From: Bryobacterales bacterium
GTDB lineage: Bacteria > Acidobacteriota > Terriglobia > Bryobacterales > UBA6623
Reading direction: 5' to 3'
DNA length: 45,643 bases
Assembly: GCA_028819215.1 (NCBI GenBank)
Contig: JAPPMG010000046.1
Span: 1 to 45,643 of the forward strand
Under the pieces are notes generated by a model. That model was not told the DNA's origin. It did not search any database and saw only the letters and a list, made by a program, of their open reading frames with translations. The position numbers and the translations under genes are program-made. This document shows positions 34,688 through 43,442 of this stretch, in pieces; the stretch's first letter is position 1, and every line of letters starts with the position of its first letter.

Positions 34688-34812
34688 TCTTGTATGACGC
34701 AAACCTGCTCGTCGGCACCTTGAGCAGGGCCGTGATCCATCACGAGGCGTCACGCAAATGGCTCCAAATAACACATAGCGTGTCCTGTCAGGTCGACCTG
34801 TCTTGGATCTGA
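34684..34812 (+). pseudogene. Truncated VapC-type PIN toxin
   Basis: The first 28 codons match a PIN-domain toxin: VILYDANLLVGTLSRAVIHH then EASRKWLQ, with the first catalytic Asp in YDAN. After that the frame reads unrelated residues and stops at 34810-34812. The other three acidic residues and most of the fold are absent, so the toxin cannot be active. Its GTG overlaps the antitoxin stop. Confidence 0.75.
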
Positions 34813-34995
34813 ATACTCGCTCTCGTACATGTCACGACCCACCCGCAAATCCCTCCGGCCCCGCTGGGTCCGAACCAAGCGCTCGGGTCCGTCAAGGATT
34901 TCCTCGCCCAGCCGTTTTTCGATGCAGTAACTCCGGGCGAAGGGTGCTGAAGTGACTTCCACAACCTGCTTCGCACTACAGGCAGCGCGGGAACT

Positions 34996-36363
34996 CTACT
35001 GAGGCGGCATGTTCGCTCCAACCGACTTCAGATACTCGAACAGCAACCGTTCCAGCTCCGCCGCCTTTTCCGGCATCTCAGCTCCGAGATCGCTCTGCTC
35101 GCCCACATCGCTCGCGAGATTGAACAGCTGCTTTTTCGCCGGCTGTCGCGAGCTGGCGTAGTGGAGCAAGAGCTTGAAATCCCCGCGGCGGATCGCAGAC
35201 GCCGGAACGGAGCGGTGCAGCGGCCGGTGGAAGACCAAGCCCTCGAAGCCCCGCTGCACGTGCCCTGTCCCCCGGTTCTGCAACACATTGCGGAAGCTAC
35301 CGCCATCGATTTCGGCGGGCAGCGGCTCTCGCCCACCGGCCAAGTCGTACAGCGTTGGCAGGAGGTCGTACCCCGTGACAGGAACGTGCGAGACCGAGTT
35401 CGGCTCGACACCCGGGCCGGCCACCAAGAACGGCACGCGGATGCCTCCCTCGTAGAGCGTGTGCTTCGCGCCGTTCAGCGGGCGGTTCGGCGCCGACAGC
35501 GAATTCATGGCTCCTGGGATCGTGCCCCGCCCGCCGTTGTCAGCCATGAAGATCACATACGTGCTGTCGCTGATGCCAAGCCGCTCCAGTGCATCCAGGA
35601 GTCGGCCGATCGAGTCATCCAAGTCGTAGAGCATGCCTGCGAAGGCATGCGTCACCGCGCGGTCCGGAGAGCCCTTGGTTTCGAACATGTCCAGCGACTC
35701 CGGGCGCGTCTGCACCTGGAGATGTGTCGCATAGTGGCTAATCTGGACGTAGAAGGGGTGCCTGTCAATCTGACGCTCGATGAAATCGACCGCCCGCTCC
35801 GTGATGGCAAAGGCAAGCTTGGGGTCATCCTTGACCACGCTGCGCCCGCGCTCCTCCATCGGAGTCGGCATGCCGCCGGTTCGGTTAGTCGTCCAGCCGT
35901 CGCTCTCATCGAAGCCGACCTCGTCGGGGTTGGCGCCCATGTCCGAGCCGAACTTGCCGAAGTGCGCCGTGCGGTAGTTCGCATCGGCTTGCTTGAGCGC
36001 TTGAGGGAGAGTCAGCCGTCCAGTCCAGTCGAATTCCGACTTGAATTCCGTGCCGCGCTGGCGCGCCGGCGTCATCCCGCAGAATATGCTGCGCCTGGTG
36101 GGGGTGCATAGAGGAGCCGGCGAATAGCCACTTGTGAAACGCATCCCGCGTTCGGCCAGTCGCGCCATGTTGGGTGTGGCTAGATAGGATGAAGCCGCTT
36201 CAGGAACCTCAGGATCCATGGCGAACGAGAGCTGGCTCCAGCCTTGGTCGTCGCTCAATATGAAGACGAAGTTAGGCCGATCCTGTCCCGCGGCAAGCGC
36301 CGCCGTCATGCTGGCGAGCAGCGCAAGCAGAGTGAGCCTCTTGACAGATTGTTTGGTAGACAT
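34996..36363 (-). CDS. Exported S1-type sulfatase with CTPTR site
   Basis: A 455-residue sulfatase. It has a signal peptide (residues 1-26), metal ligands in ILSDDQGWS (D38, D39), and the active site CTPTR at Cys86, a known C-x-P-T-R variant of the usual C-x-P-S-R. HFGKFGSDMG, MADNGGRGT and GGIRVPFLVAGPG are conserved S1 parts. HFGKFG replaces the more usual HFGKWH. ATG at 36363 begins the signal peptide; the frame is open far upstream through the transporter gene but that part is antisense. Substrate unknown. It is 110 bp downstream of the Nramp-like gene on the same strand. Confidence 0.9.
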   Translation of the reverse strand: MSTKQSVKRLTLLALLASMTAALAAGQDRPNFVFILSDDQGWSQLSFAMDPEVPEAASSYLATPNMARLAERGMRFTSGYSPAPLCTPTRRSIFCGMTPARQRGTEFKSEFDWTGRLTLPQALKQADANYRTAHFGKFGSDMGANPDEVGFDESDGWTTNRTGGMPTPMEERGRSVVKDDPKLAFAITERAVDFIERQIDRHPFYVQISHYATHLQVQTRPESLDMFETKGSPDRAVTHAFAGMLYDLDDSIGRLLDALERLGISDSTYVIFMADNGGRGTIPGAMNSLSAPNRPLNGAKHTLYEGGIRVPFLVAGPGVEPNSVSHVPVTGYDLLPTLYDLAGGREPLPAEIDGGSFRNVLQNRGTGHVQRGFEGLVFHRPLHRSVPASAIRRGDFKLLLHYASSRQPAKKQLFNLASDVGEQSDLGAEMPEKAAELERLLFEYLKSVGANMPPQ

Positions 36364-36473
36364 CGTGCTCGCGCCATCGTACCAGCTAGCCCACGGTACG
36401 TAGGCTCCCCGCACATCGCAGGGATTCGGGTACATCAGCTGCCGTCTCAAGTGCCAGGTGCCGCCCTGACGAC

Positions 36474-37967
36474 TCAGCCGCCGAATGCTGTGGAAAGCTG
36501 CTTGTAGAAGGCGATCCCAGAAATACCCAAGAAGAAAATGAAGCAGGCAACTTGGCTCAGTTGCATGATCATCGGCGGACGGAGCGGCTCGGGCAACAGC
36601 TTGCGATTGACGTACAGGGCGTGCAGCGCGGTCGCGCTCAATCCGAGGTTGCGCAACGCGCCAGTAACGATTGCGAGGAACAGCGGGTCTGGCGTGAGCC
36701 GCAAGGCAATCAAGCCCCACAAGAAATACAACCCCATGATTGTGTAGTAAATCAATTTCACTTGGTTGCCGCCTAGGTGGCGCACGTGCCTGCTGCCCGT
36801 CCAGATCACCTCGGTCCATCGCCGCACGATGTTGTCGATGTCCGAGATCTGGCCGGGCGACAGAACGATGAAACCGCACAGCAACGTCAGAAACCAGAAC
36901 ACCTCGCCAGAGCTGTCAGCTATGCCCCGAGCGGTCATCGCCGCCGCCGCGTGTCCTTCGACCTGAGCGCCGGCTATGTACTCGAGGGAGAGCATCGAAG
37001 GCAGCGCCATTCCGATGATGCAGGCCCCACACCATATGCCCAACTGGTCCCTGAGCAGGTGGCGCATCCATCCCCTCCAGCGCTTGAGTGACTCCTCGCT
37101 GATGGGAAACACCTTGCCCACATGGGCGAGTTCTACCTTCTTGCCACCAATCATGCTGGGAATCGCGCCCACCAGCGGCCCCATGCCCCAGCCCTTGTCT
37201 CTGGCGTAGTTCGAGAAGCTCGTGTTCGAGATTCCGCCCATGCCCGCGATAGCCGCGAACGCAGCCAAGGTCGGCCAGTCAATCTCTTGCTCCGGCATCG
37301 AGCCGACCCTGAGAAATCCCGTGAACACAGCCACCCAGGTATCCCAGCTCACCAAGAACAGGCACACAAAGCCTAGGTAGCCGAGGACGAGGAAGATCTT
37401 CGTCACCATGACTTTCTCGACGGTGTTGTAGACCTTGCCGCCGAAGATCAGCGGCAAGAACGCAGCCGAGAACACGCCGTACGACACCCAGCGCAGGATG
37501 TCTGCATGCTCTTCGCCCGGCAGGTCGCCTAGAAAGGCCGCCACCAGCGGCACAGCCGCGTTTGATGCCAAGTAGGGCCAAATCCCGCCCAGGTCCAGCA
37601 TCAGGTAAAAGAAGACCCAGAATCTCGGGCCGGGGTTGGAACGGAAAAATCCGACCAAAATCGGCTCGCCCGTATAGAGCGTGTAGCGCATCATGCACAG
37701 GTTGTGGCTGACCTGCAGCAAGATGCTGATGGCGGCGATCCACATCAATTGGCCGCCGTAGCGAGCCGTGACGATCGGGCCGAAGAGCCACTCGCCACCG
37801 CCGATTGCGCTTCCGGCCAGCAATAGGCCCGGGCCGATCAAGAGCTTCCACTGCTTCCAAGTGAACTCCGGGGCCTTGGGCAGATCGGCGCTCTCCCAGA
37901 GCGGAAAGTGCCGACCTGCCCTTGCGCGAACTTCCCCGGAGTCGTCAACGGGCATGGCGTGAATCAT
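36474..37967 (-). CDS. Nramp-like transporter lacking the DPGN motif
   Basis: A 497-residue integral membrane protein with about 11-12 helices and the Nramp/LeuT-type layout. The first helix reads LIGPGLLLAGSAIGGGEWLFGP. True Nramp metal transporters have DPGN here, which binds the metal with a Met in helix 6. Here that position reads AIGGGEW, and helix 6 reads AGMGGISNTSFSNYARDKGW without the MPH motif. So this belongs to a divergent branch whose substrate is unknown and may not be Mn2+ or Fe2+. ATG at 37967 follows GGGG closely; ATG at 37955 is also possible. It is 25 bp downstream of mtaB on the same strand. Confidence 0.8.
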   Translation of the reverse strand: MIHAMPVDDSGEVRARAGRHFPLWESADLPKAPEFTWKQWKLLIGPGLLLAGSAIGGGEWLFGPIVTARYGGQLMWIAAISILLQVSHNLCMMRYTLYTGEPILVGFFRSNPGPRFWVFFYLMLDLGGIWPYLASNAAVPLVAAFLGDLPGEEHADILRWVSYGVFSAAFLPLIFGGKVYNTVEKVMVTKIFLVLGYLGFVCLFLVSWDTWVAVFTGFLRVGSMPEQEIDWPTLAAFAAIAGMGGISNTSFSNYARDKGWGMGPLVGAIPSMIGGKKVELAHVGKVFPISEESLKRWRGWMRHLLRDQLGIWCGACIIGMALPSMLSLEYIAGAQVEGHAAAAMTARGIADSSGEVFWFLTLLCGFIVLSPGQISDIDNIVRRWTEVIWTGSRHVRHLGGNQVKLIYYTIMGLYFLWGLIALRLTPDPLFLAIVTGALRNLGLSATALHALYVNRKLLPEPLRPPMIMQLSQVACFIFFLGISGIAFYKQLSTAFGG

Positions 37968-37992
37968 ACCCCAACGCCGGGCGTTGACCTGA

Positions 37993-39357
37993 TCAGCACA
38001 CAGGCATCGCAGCGTGTCCGACGCTCGAGCCAACCGTACGTCCGGCGTCCACGCTCTCGATGCGCACTCGGGTCAACAGGCCGGGCTCAGTCGCTTCCGA
38101 GTTCAGGTGGATTTCTACGAAGTTTTCGCTAAGCGCCCGCGGGGTGCCCTCACCTGCCGCCAGGGTGACGGCCGAAACGGTACTGCCCAATAGATTGCGC
38201 CGGAACTCAAGGTTCTTGCGGTCGATCAGTTCCCGTAGCACGCGGTTGCGCTCCCGTTTGACGGACTTGGGGACCTGGGCGTCCATATCCGCAGCTTCGG
38301 TGCCCTCGCGCGAGGAGTAAGAGAAGACATGCAAATACGTGAATGGCAGGCGTTCGACGAATTCCCTCGTCTGCTCGAATTCGTAGTCGGTTTCGCCGGG
38401 AAAGCCCACCATCACATCCGCGCCGATGGCTGCGAGCGGCATCCAGCGCCGAACCAAGGCGAGACGGCTCTCGTAGTGACGCACTCGGTATTTCCTCCGC
38501 ATGCGGCGCAGCACAGCATCCGACCCGGACTGTAGCGGGATATGGACATGCTTGGCGATCCTGTCGGAGGTCGCCATCAACTCGATCAAGTCCTCGCTCC
38601 AGTCCATGGGCTCGACCGAGCTGAGGCGGATGCGTCGAACAGCGGTCTTGGCGAGAATCTCTCGCAGCAGCTCGACAAGCCTTAGGCGGCCATCGAGATC
38701 GCGTCCCCAGCGGCCAAGGTTGATGCCCGTCAAGACGATTTCGGGGAATCGATCCTGCAGTGCTCGAATCTCACGAATGACGGATTCAGCAGTCGCGCTG
38801 CGGCTCCGGCCGCGCACCGAGGGGATTACGCAGAAGGCGCAACGGTTGCTGCAGCCGTCCTGAACCTTAACGTTCGGCCTGCTCCGCCCCATCGGATCTC
38901 CGACCGGCATGTTCGGCACGGTGCGCAGGGCGGCAACATCTCCCACCAATGTCGTCCCGGCGACAATCTCGCCGTGATACGCATGCCTCTGCTGCAGCGC
39001 GCCATCAATTTGGACGAGCCGCGGTGCGATCATCTCGCCGATCTCGTGCTTGTGGGAGTTGCCAACCACCCACTTCACGCCTTGGATGGTCGACACTTCC
39101 TGAGGCGAGCGCTGTGCGTAGCAACCTGTCACCAACACCTCCGCACCCGGGTTCTCGCGGTGGACGCGGCGGATTGCCTGGCGTGCGTCACGATCAGCTT
39201 CGGCGGTGACCGTGCAAGTGTTGAGCACCACTACGTCGGCTGCCGTGTGGTCCTCGGTCCTGTGGAGTCCGCGCGCCGCTAGGTCAGCCGCAATTCCAGC
39301 CCCGTCGGCCTGGGTGGCGCGGCACCCGAAGTTCTTGATGTTGAACAGCCTAGGCAC
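37993..39357 (-). CDS. mtaB: tRNA t6A37 methylthiotransferase MtaB
   Basis: A 454-residue radical SAM enzyme that adds a methylthio group to t6A at tRNA position 37. The N-terminal MTTase domain has three cluster Cys, in NFGCRATQADG (C12), VVLNTCTVTAEAD (C48) and VTGCYAQRSP (C79). The radical SAM cluster is CSNRCAFCVIP near residue 169. A TRAM-like C-terminal region includes LLTRVRIESVD. Family markers such as IPLQSGSDAVLRRMRRKY and DVMVGFPGETD support MtaB rather than MiaB or RimO. It is a cytoplasmic housekeeping gene, followed by the Nramp-like gene. Confidence 0.93.
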   Translation of the reverse strand: MPRLFNIKNFGCRATQADGAGIAADLAARGLHRTEDHTAADVVVLNTCTVTAEADRDARQAIRRVHRENPGAEVLVTGCYAQRSPQEVSTIQGVKWVVGNSHKHEIGEMIAPRLVQIDGALQQRHAYHGEIVAGTTLVGDVAALRTVPNMPVGDPMGRSRPNVKVQDGCSNRCAFCVIPSVRGRSRSATAESVIREIRALQDRFPEIVLTGINLGRWGRDLDGRLRLVELLREILAKTAVRRIRLSSVEPMDWSEDLIELMATSDRIAKHVHIPLQSGSDAVLRRMRRKYRVRHYESRLALVRRWMPLAAIGADVMVGFPGETDYEFEQTREFVERLPFTYLHVFSYSSREGTEAADMDAQVPKSVKRERNRVLRELIDRKNLEFRRNLLGSTVSAVTLAAGEGTPRALSENFVEIHLNSEATEPGLLTRVRIESVDAGRTVGSSVGHAAMPVC

Positions 39358-39594
39358 GCAAACTTTATTTAAGCATCGCTCGGATCCGCGATCTCTTCCA
39401 ACGCGAGACGAACCCTAAAGCCGGAGACCCCGCCCAAATCGGATCGATGACGGAACAGTCGGAATTCAGTTGATTGCCATGCATGCTGTACCATGCGTCT
39501 TGGAACGGTCCACCACCTGACACCCTTCAACCTCAGGGAAGAGGGCCGCGGACACTAGGCGAGGTGGCTAGGTTGCCTCCGCAAGGCGTTTGGC

Positions 39595-39984
39595 ATGGCA
39601 CAGCGATCACAGGACTGGTGGCTGCAGGCACAGCGCGACATGGAGACGGCCGCCGAGAACCGAGCCAACGGCCGGCACGAGTGGGCCTGCTTCGTGTCCC
39701 ACCAAGCAGCCGAGAAGGCTGTCAAAGCCCTCCACCTAGCACACGGACAGGAGGCATGGGGGCATGTTGTGGCCCGCCTCCTCTCCGATCTGCCAGAACC
39801 CGTCCCCGAAGAACTCATCTCCAGCGGTCAGGTCCTTGACAACTTTTACGTTCCGGCCCGGTATCCGAACGGACACCCCGAGGGCGCTCCGTTCGAACAC
39901 TACGGCCCAATCCAGAGCGAGCTAGCACTACGCCATGCCCGTGACATCCTCAACTTCGTCAATCAAACGCTGGCCGAGCGCTGA
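39595..39984 (+). CDS. HEPN-domain protein of a HEPN/MNT pair
   Basis: A 129-residue all-helical HEPN protein. The sequence SQDWWLQAQRDMETAAENR, CFVSHQAAEKAVKAL and the C-terminal RHARDILNFVNQTL match PF05168-type HEPN domains. The possible RNase motif RxxxxH is present as RYPNGH within FYVPARYPNGHPEG. It lacks the exact R-x4-H-x-Y motif that MntA-type enzymes modify in HepT. The next gene overlaps by 50 bp and encodes a minimal nucleotidyltransferase. The pair probably forms a toxin-antitoxin or defence module with HEPN as RNase; this is inferred from family knowledge. Confidence 0.85.
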   Translation: MAQRSQDWWLQAQRDMETAAENRANGRHEWACFVSHQAAEKAVKALHLAHGQEAWGHVVARLLSDLPEPVPEELISSGQVLDNFYVPARYPNGHPEGAPFEHYGPIQSELALRHARDILNFVNQTLAER

Positions 39985-40306
39985 AGCTGTTCTCAGCGCT
40001 GTGAACGCATGGGCCAGAGAGACAACCGAACGACGCCCAGACGTGCTTGCGCTTGGCTACTTCGGATCCTATGCCCGAGGCGAAGCGGGCTTCGGCAGCG
40101 ACCTCGACCTGATCGCGGTCGTACGGACCGACAATCGACCGTCCAGGGAAGCGAGCCGCGACTGGGGCACGGAGACGCTGCCAGTTCCTGCGGACCTTCT
40201 CGTCTTTACCGTGCGAGAGTGGAAGCGCCTGAAGGCGGAAGGCGGCCGCTTCGTGCAAACGCTTCGGTCCGAGGCCCAATGGCTTGTAAAGCGTGGGGCG
40301 TTGTAG
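39935..40306 (+). CDS. Minimal nucleotidyltransferase (MNT) partner
   Basis: A 123-residue nucleotidyltransferase of the DNA polymerase beta-like superfamily. The active site is GYFGSYARGEAGFGSDLDLIAV (GSxARG and SDxDL with two Asp), followed by VPADLLVFTVREW, which may carry the third Asp. ATG at 39935 lies inside the HEPN gene; GTG at 39941 is a second candidate. In related systems the MNT protein modifies or restrains the HEPN toxin. Downstream is about 120 bp and then the convergent tyrS gene. Confidence 0.82.
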   Translation: MPVTSSTSSIKRWPSAEAVLSAVNAWARETTERRPDVLALGYFGSYARGEAGFGSDLDLIAVVRTDNRPSREASRDWGTETLPVPADLLVFTVREWKRLKAEGGRFVQTLRSEAQWLVKRGAL

Positions 40307-40425
40307 CGTCCTTCCGAAACTGTGTAAGACATGCCCGTCGCAAACCCGCACGGAGCGGAGAAATGGCGCGACCTAAGGGAGCGCTGGCCACGCGATGCAA
40401 GACCCGCGCCTGCTGGGGTGGTGCG

Positions 40426-41649
40426 CTAGCTCGGCAGTCGAACGCGTGCCCACCTCTTCCCCAGCTTCAGCACCAGCTCCGACACCCCCTCCGGCACCTC
40501 GTAGCTCATGTCGCGGTGTTTGGCGCCGTTGACGCTGACGGAATTCTCCCTGAGCTTACGATTCGCTTCCGCACCGGAGCTGGCCAAGCCTGCCGCTCGC
40601 AGCAGCTTGTCTAGGCGGATCACGCTGGCGCCGCGCATTTCCACGGGAAGGCTCATCTCCGGCATACTGTCCGGGACCTGCTTGTCTTGCACGACCCGGC
40701 GGAAGGCGTCACCGCCCTTGGAGGCTCCTTCTCGACCGTGGAAATCAGTCACGATGCGCGCGGCCAGATCGTGCTTGAGATCCATAGGGTGCTGAGAGCC
40801 GTCGGCGGCACCTTGCTTGAGCTTCGCGATCTCTCGCAACGACAGGTCGGTCAGCAATTCGTAGTAGCGGAACATCAGCTCGTCCGAAGCTTGCATGACC
40901 TTGCGGTACATCACCTCGGGAGGCTCGTCGACGCCGATGTAGTTGCCCAGTGACTTCGACATCTTCTGCGTCCCGTCCAGCCCTTCGAGGATCGGCACGG
41001 TTGCCACGATCTGGCGGGGCTGGCCGTGGGTGGCCTGGAACTCCCGTCCTAACAGCAGATTGAACTTCTGGTCGGTTCCGCCGAGTTCCACATCGGCCTT
41101 GAGCGCAACCGAGTCCTGGGCCTGCGTCAGCGGATACAGAAACTCGTGCAGGCTGATTGGCTTGCCTTGCCTGTAGCGTTGCGTGAAGTCTTCGCGTTCA
41201 AGCAATTGAGCAATAGTTGTTTGAGAGCATAGCTCGATCATGCCTAGCGTTCCCAATTCGAGCAGCCATTCGCTGTTGAAGCGGATCTCGGTCCTGTCTG
41301 GATCCAAGATCTTGAACACCTGCTTCTTGTAGGTCTCGGCGTTCTCGAGGATCTGCTCGCGTGTCATCGGCGGGCGCGTTGTGTTCCGCCCGCTTGGATC
41401 ACCGATCAGCCCGGTCACATCGCCGATCAGGAACACAGCGGTGTGACCCAAGTCTTGGAAGTGCTTCATCTTCCGCAGCAGCACCGTATGCCCCAGATGA
41501 AGGTCCGGCGCCGTGGGGTCAAATCCTGCCTTGACGCGCAGCGGGCGCCGCTTTCGAGCGCACTCTTCCAAGCGGGAGCGCAGCTCCTTCTCGGAGATGA
41601 TCTCGGCGCAACCCTTGCGCAGGTATTCGAGCTGCTCGTCGATCGTCAT
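40426..41649 (-). CDS. tyrS: Tyrosyl-tRNA synthetase
   Basis: A class I aminoacyl-tRNA synthetase charging tRNA-Tyr, 407 residues. The ATP-binding HIGH motif is HLGHT (residues 51-55), KMSKS is intact in [12 protein letters not shown], and [16 protein letters not shown] is the tyrosine-site region. A C-terminal S4 RNA-binding domain reads [19 protein letters not shown]. The ATG overlaps the purN stop as ATGA. The order purM-purN-tyrS puts a translation gene at the end of a purine operon, which suggests shared growth-rate control. Confidence 0.96.
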   Translation of the reverse strand: MTIDEQLEYLRKGCAEIISEKELRSRLEECARKRRPLRVKAGFDPTAPDLHLGHTVLLRKMKHFQDLGHTAVFLIGDVTGLIGDPSGRNTTRPPMTREQILENAETYKKQVFKILDPDRTEIRFNSEWLLELGTLGMIELCSQTTIAQLLEREDFTQRYRQGKPISLHEFLYPLTQAQDSVALKADVELGGTDQKFNLLLGREFQATHGQPRQIVATVPILEGLDGTQKMSKSLGNYIGVDEPPEVMYRKVMQASDELMFRYYELLTDLSLREIAKLKQGAADGSQHPMDLKHDLAARIVTDFHGREGASKGGDAFRRVVQDKQVPDSMPEMSLPVEMRGASVIRLDKLLRAAGLASSGAEANRKLRENSVSVNGAKHRDMSYEVPEGVSELVLKLGKRWARVRLPS

Positions 41650-42248
41650 CTCGTGCGCACGACCCTTCGGCCGTCGATCCGGTAGGCTCCGCTCAGCACC
41701 AGGCGAATAGCCTCCGTATAGGCCACGTGCTCTTGCTCCAAGATCCGGGCTGCGAGCGACTCCTCGTTGTCGGAGTCCAAGACGGGCACGGCCTTTTGGA
41801 TCAGGATCGGGCCCGCATCGAGGCGCTCGTCCACGAAATGCACGGTGCAGCCGGTGTACTTCGTGCCGTGTTCGAGCGCCTGCGCTTGCGCCTCCAAGCC
41901 GGGGAATGACGGCAGCAGGGATGGGTGGATGTTCAGGATGCGCTGCGGAAACTCCTCCACGAAGTAGGCGCTCAACAGCCGCATGAAGCCGGCCAGGCAC
42001 ACCAATTCGACCTCCGCCTCGCGCAATTCCGCCACCACCAAGCGGTCATAAGCCTCCCGTTCCATCGCCTTGGACGGAATACAGACAGCCCGCAGGCCGC
42101 GCTGCCGCGCACGCTCTAAGCCCTTGGCACGGGGACTGTTGCTGATCACGATCGCGATCTCGGCATCCAGCCTGCCGGCCTCGATGCTGTCTGCAATGGC
42201 CTCGAAGTTCGAGCCCCGACCGGAAAGGAGAATGCCTAGCCGACTCAT
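41646..42248 (-). CDS. purN: Phosphoribosylglycinamide formyltransferase
   Basis: Transfers a formyl group from 10-formyltetrahydrofolate to GAR in purine synthesis. The 200 residues carry the substrate loop [12 protein letters not shown], the active-site [12 protein letters not shown] (Asn, His) and the Asp in [11 protein letters not shown]. Length is normal. Its start overlaps the purM stop and its stop overlaps the tyrS start, both as ATGA, so all three are translated in series. Confidence 0.96.
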   Translation of the reverse strand: MSRLGILLSGRGSNFEAIADSIEAGRLDAEIAIVISNSPRAKGLERARQRGLRAVCIPSKAMEREAYDRLVVAELREAEVELVCLAGFMRLLSAYFVEEFPQRILNIHPSLLPSFPGLEAQAQALEHGTKYTGCTVHFVDERLDAGPILIQKAVPVLDSDNEESLAARILEQEHVAYTEAIRLVLSGAYRIDGRRVVRTR

Positions 42249-43285
42249 GATTCGTACACGACTCCATCCGCACCAGACTCCACTGCGCCGATGTGGAAGG
42301 CTGCTTCCCCGCTCCGCTCCAACAGCCCGACCGCCTCCGCCGCCCGTCCGCGCGGGACGCTGGCAATCAGGCCCAAGCCCATGTTGAATACCCGCCGCAT
42401 CTCATCGGCCGGGATTCCGCCCAAGCGCTCTAGCGTCTCAAACACCGCCAGAACAGGCCAGCTGCCAAGCCGCACTCGCGCTTGCAGACCATCGGGAAGC
42501 ATCCGGGGCGTGTTTTCCGTGATTCCGCCTCCGGTGATGTGGGCCGCCGCTTCGAGCAGGCCCGTGTCGGCTAGGCTGCGCAGCGGCTTGAGATAGCTGC
42601 GGTGCACCTTGAGCAGTTCGTCCCCGACCGTCACGCCAAGCCCCTCCACCTCTTGATCCGCCGTATAGCCGGCGCGCTCAAAGAACACCTTGCGGGCCAT
42701 CGAGTAGCCATTGGTATGCAGTCCCGTCGACGGCAGGCCGACGAGTTCACTGCCCTCCGAGACTCGTGAACCTAGCAACAGTTGCTCGCGCTCGGCCGCA
42801 CCCACGATGAATCCGGCCAAGTCGTATTCCCCGGCGTTGTACAGCCCTGGCATTTCGGCGGTCTCACCGCCGATCAGAGCTACCCCGTTCTGCTGGCAAG
42901 CGAGGCTGATGCCGCCGACCACTTGCTCGGCGACATCCGGATCAAGCCGGCCAACGGAGAAGTAGTCAAGGAAGAACAAAGGCGTCGCGCCCTGAACCGC
43001 GATGTCGTTGACGCAGTGATTCACCAGGCACTGGCCAACGGTGTCGTGGCGGCCGGTGGCGAAGGCGACCTTTAGCTTGGTGCCGACGCCATCGGCTGAA
43101 CTGATCAGCACCGGGTCGCGAAGTTGGCGGCCCCGCAACGAGTAGGCCGCACCGAAGGCCCCGACTCCCGCCAAGACGTTCTCGTCAAAGGTGCACTTGG
43201 CCAGCCGGCGAATGCGGTCAGTGGCACTGTCCGCTGCGTCGATGTCCACGCCAGCATCGACGTAGGTCAGGGACTGGTCCAGCAT
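42245..43285 (-). CDS. purM: Phosphoribosylformylglycinamidine cyclo-ligase
   Basis: Makes AIR from FGAM with ATP in purine synthesis. The 346 residues include LTYVDAGVDIDAAD, SADGVGTKLKVAF, HCVNDIAVQGA, FFLDYFSVG, IGGETAEMPG and HITGGGITENTPRML, all PurM/AIR synthase signatures. ATG at 43285 gives the normal family N-terminus; the frame is open upstream but lacks similarity. It is the first gene of the operon and is divergent from the fusion gene at 43443, about 160 bp away. Confidence 0.95.
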   Translation of the reverse strand: MLDQSLTYVDAGVDIDAADSATDRIRRLAKCTFDENVLAGVGAFGAAYSLRGRQLRDPVLISSADGVGTKLKVAFATGRHDTVGQCLVNHCVNDIAVQGATPLFFLDYFSVGRLDPDVAEQVVGGISLACQQNGVALIGGETAEMPGLYNAGEYDLAGFIVGAAEREQLLLGSRVSEGSELVGLPSTGLHTNGYSMARKVFFERAGYTADQEVEGLGVTVGDELLKVHRSYLKPLRSLADTGLLEAAAHITGGGITENTPRMLPDGLQARVRLGSWPVLAVFETLERLGGIPADEMRRVFNMGLGLIASVPRGRAAEAVGLLERSGEAAFHIGAVESGADGVVYES

Positions 43286-43442
43286 CGCTTCACGCTCATT
43301 ATCGCAAGTGGCAGATATCGCCCGGAATCCGGTCCGCCTTGTCCTTACATGGCCGTGGAACTCGTTCCGCGCCAACCATTCACGCCGCCAACGCCCCGCT
43401 CTCGCCACGATCTTGGGGGGATGGACTAACCTAAGCAGGAGA

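Noticed and set aside
34750..34962. Reverse-strand frame of 70 codons over the toxin remnant
   Set aside because: It has a partly protein-like stretch (RLGEEILDGPERLVRTQRG) but no ribosome site or family; it may be a decayed gene end, not enough to call.
36364..36879. Extension of the sulfatase frame upstream of 36363
   Set aside because: The extra residues are antisense to the Nramp-like gene and Arg/Ala rich; the signal peptide starts at 36363.
41650..42000. Extension of the tyrS frame upstream of 41649
   Set aside because: It is antisense-like sequence over purN; the family's N-terminus and the ATGA overlap fix the start at 41649.
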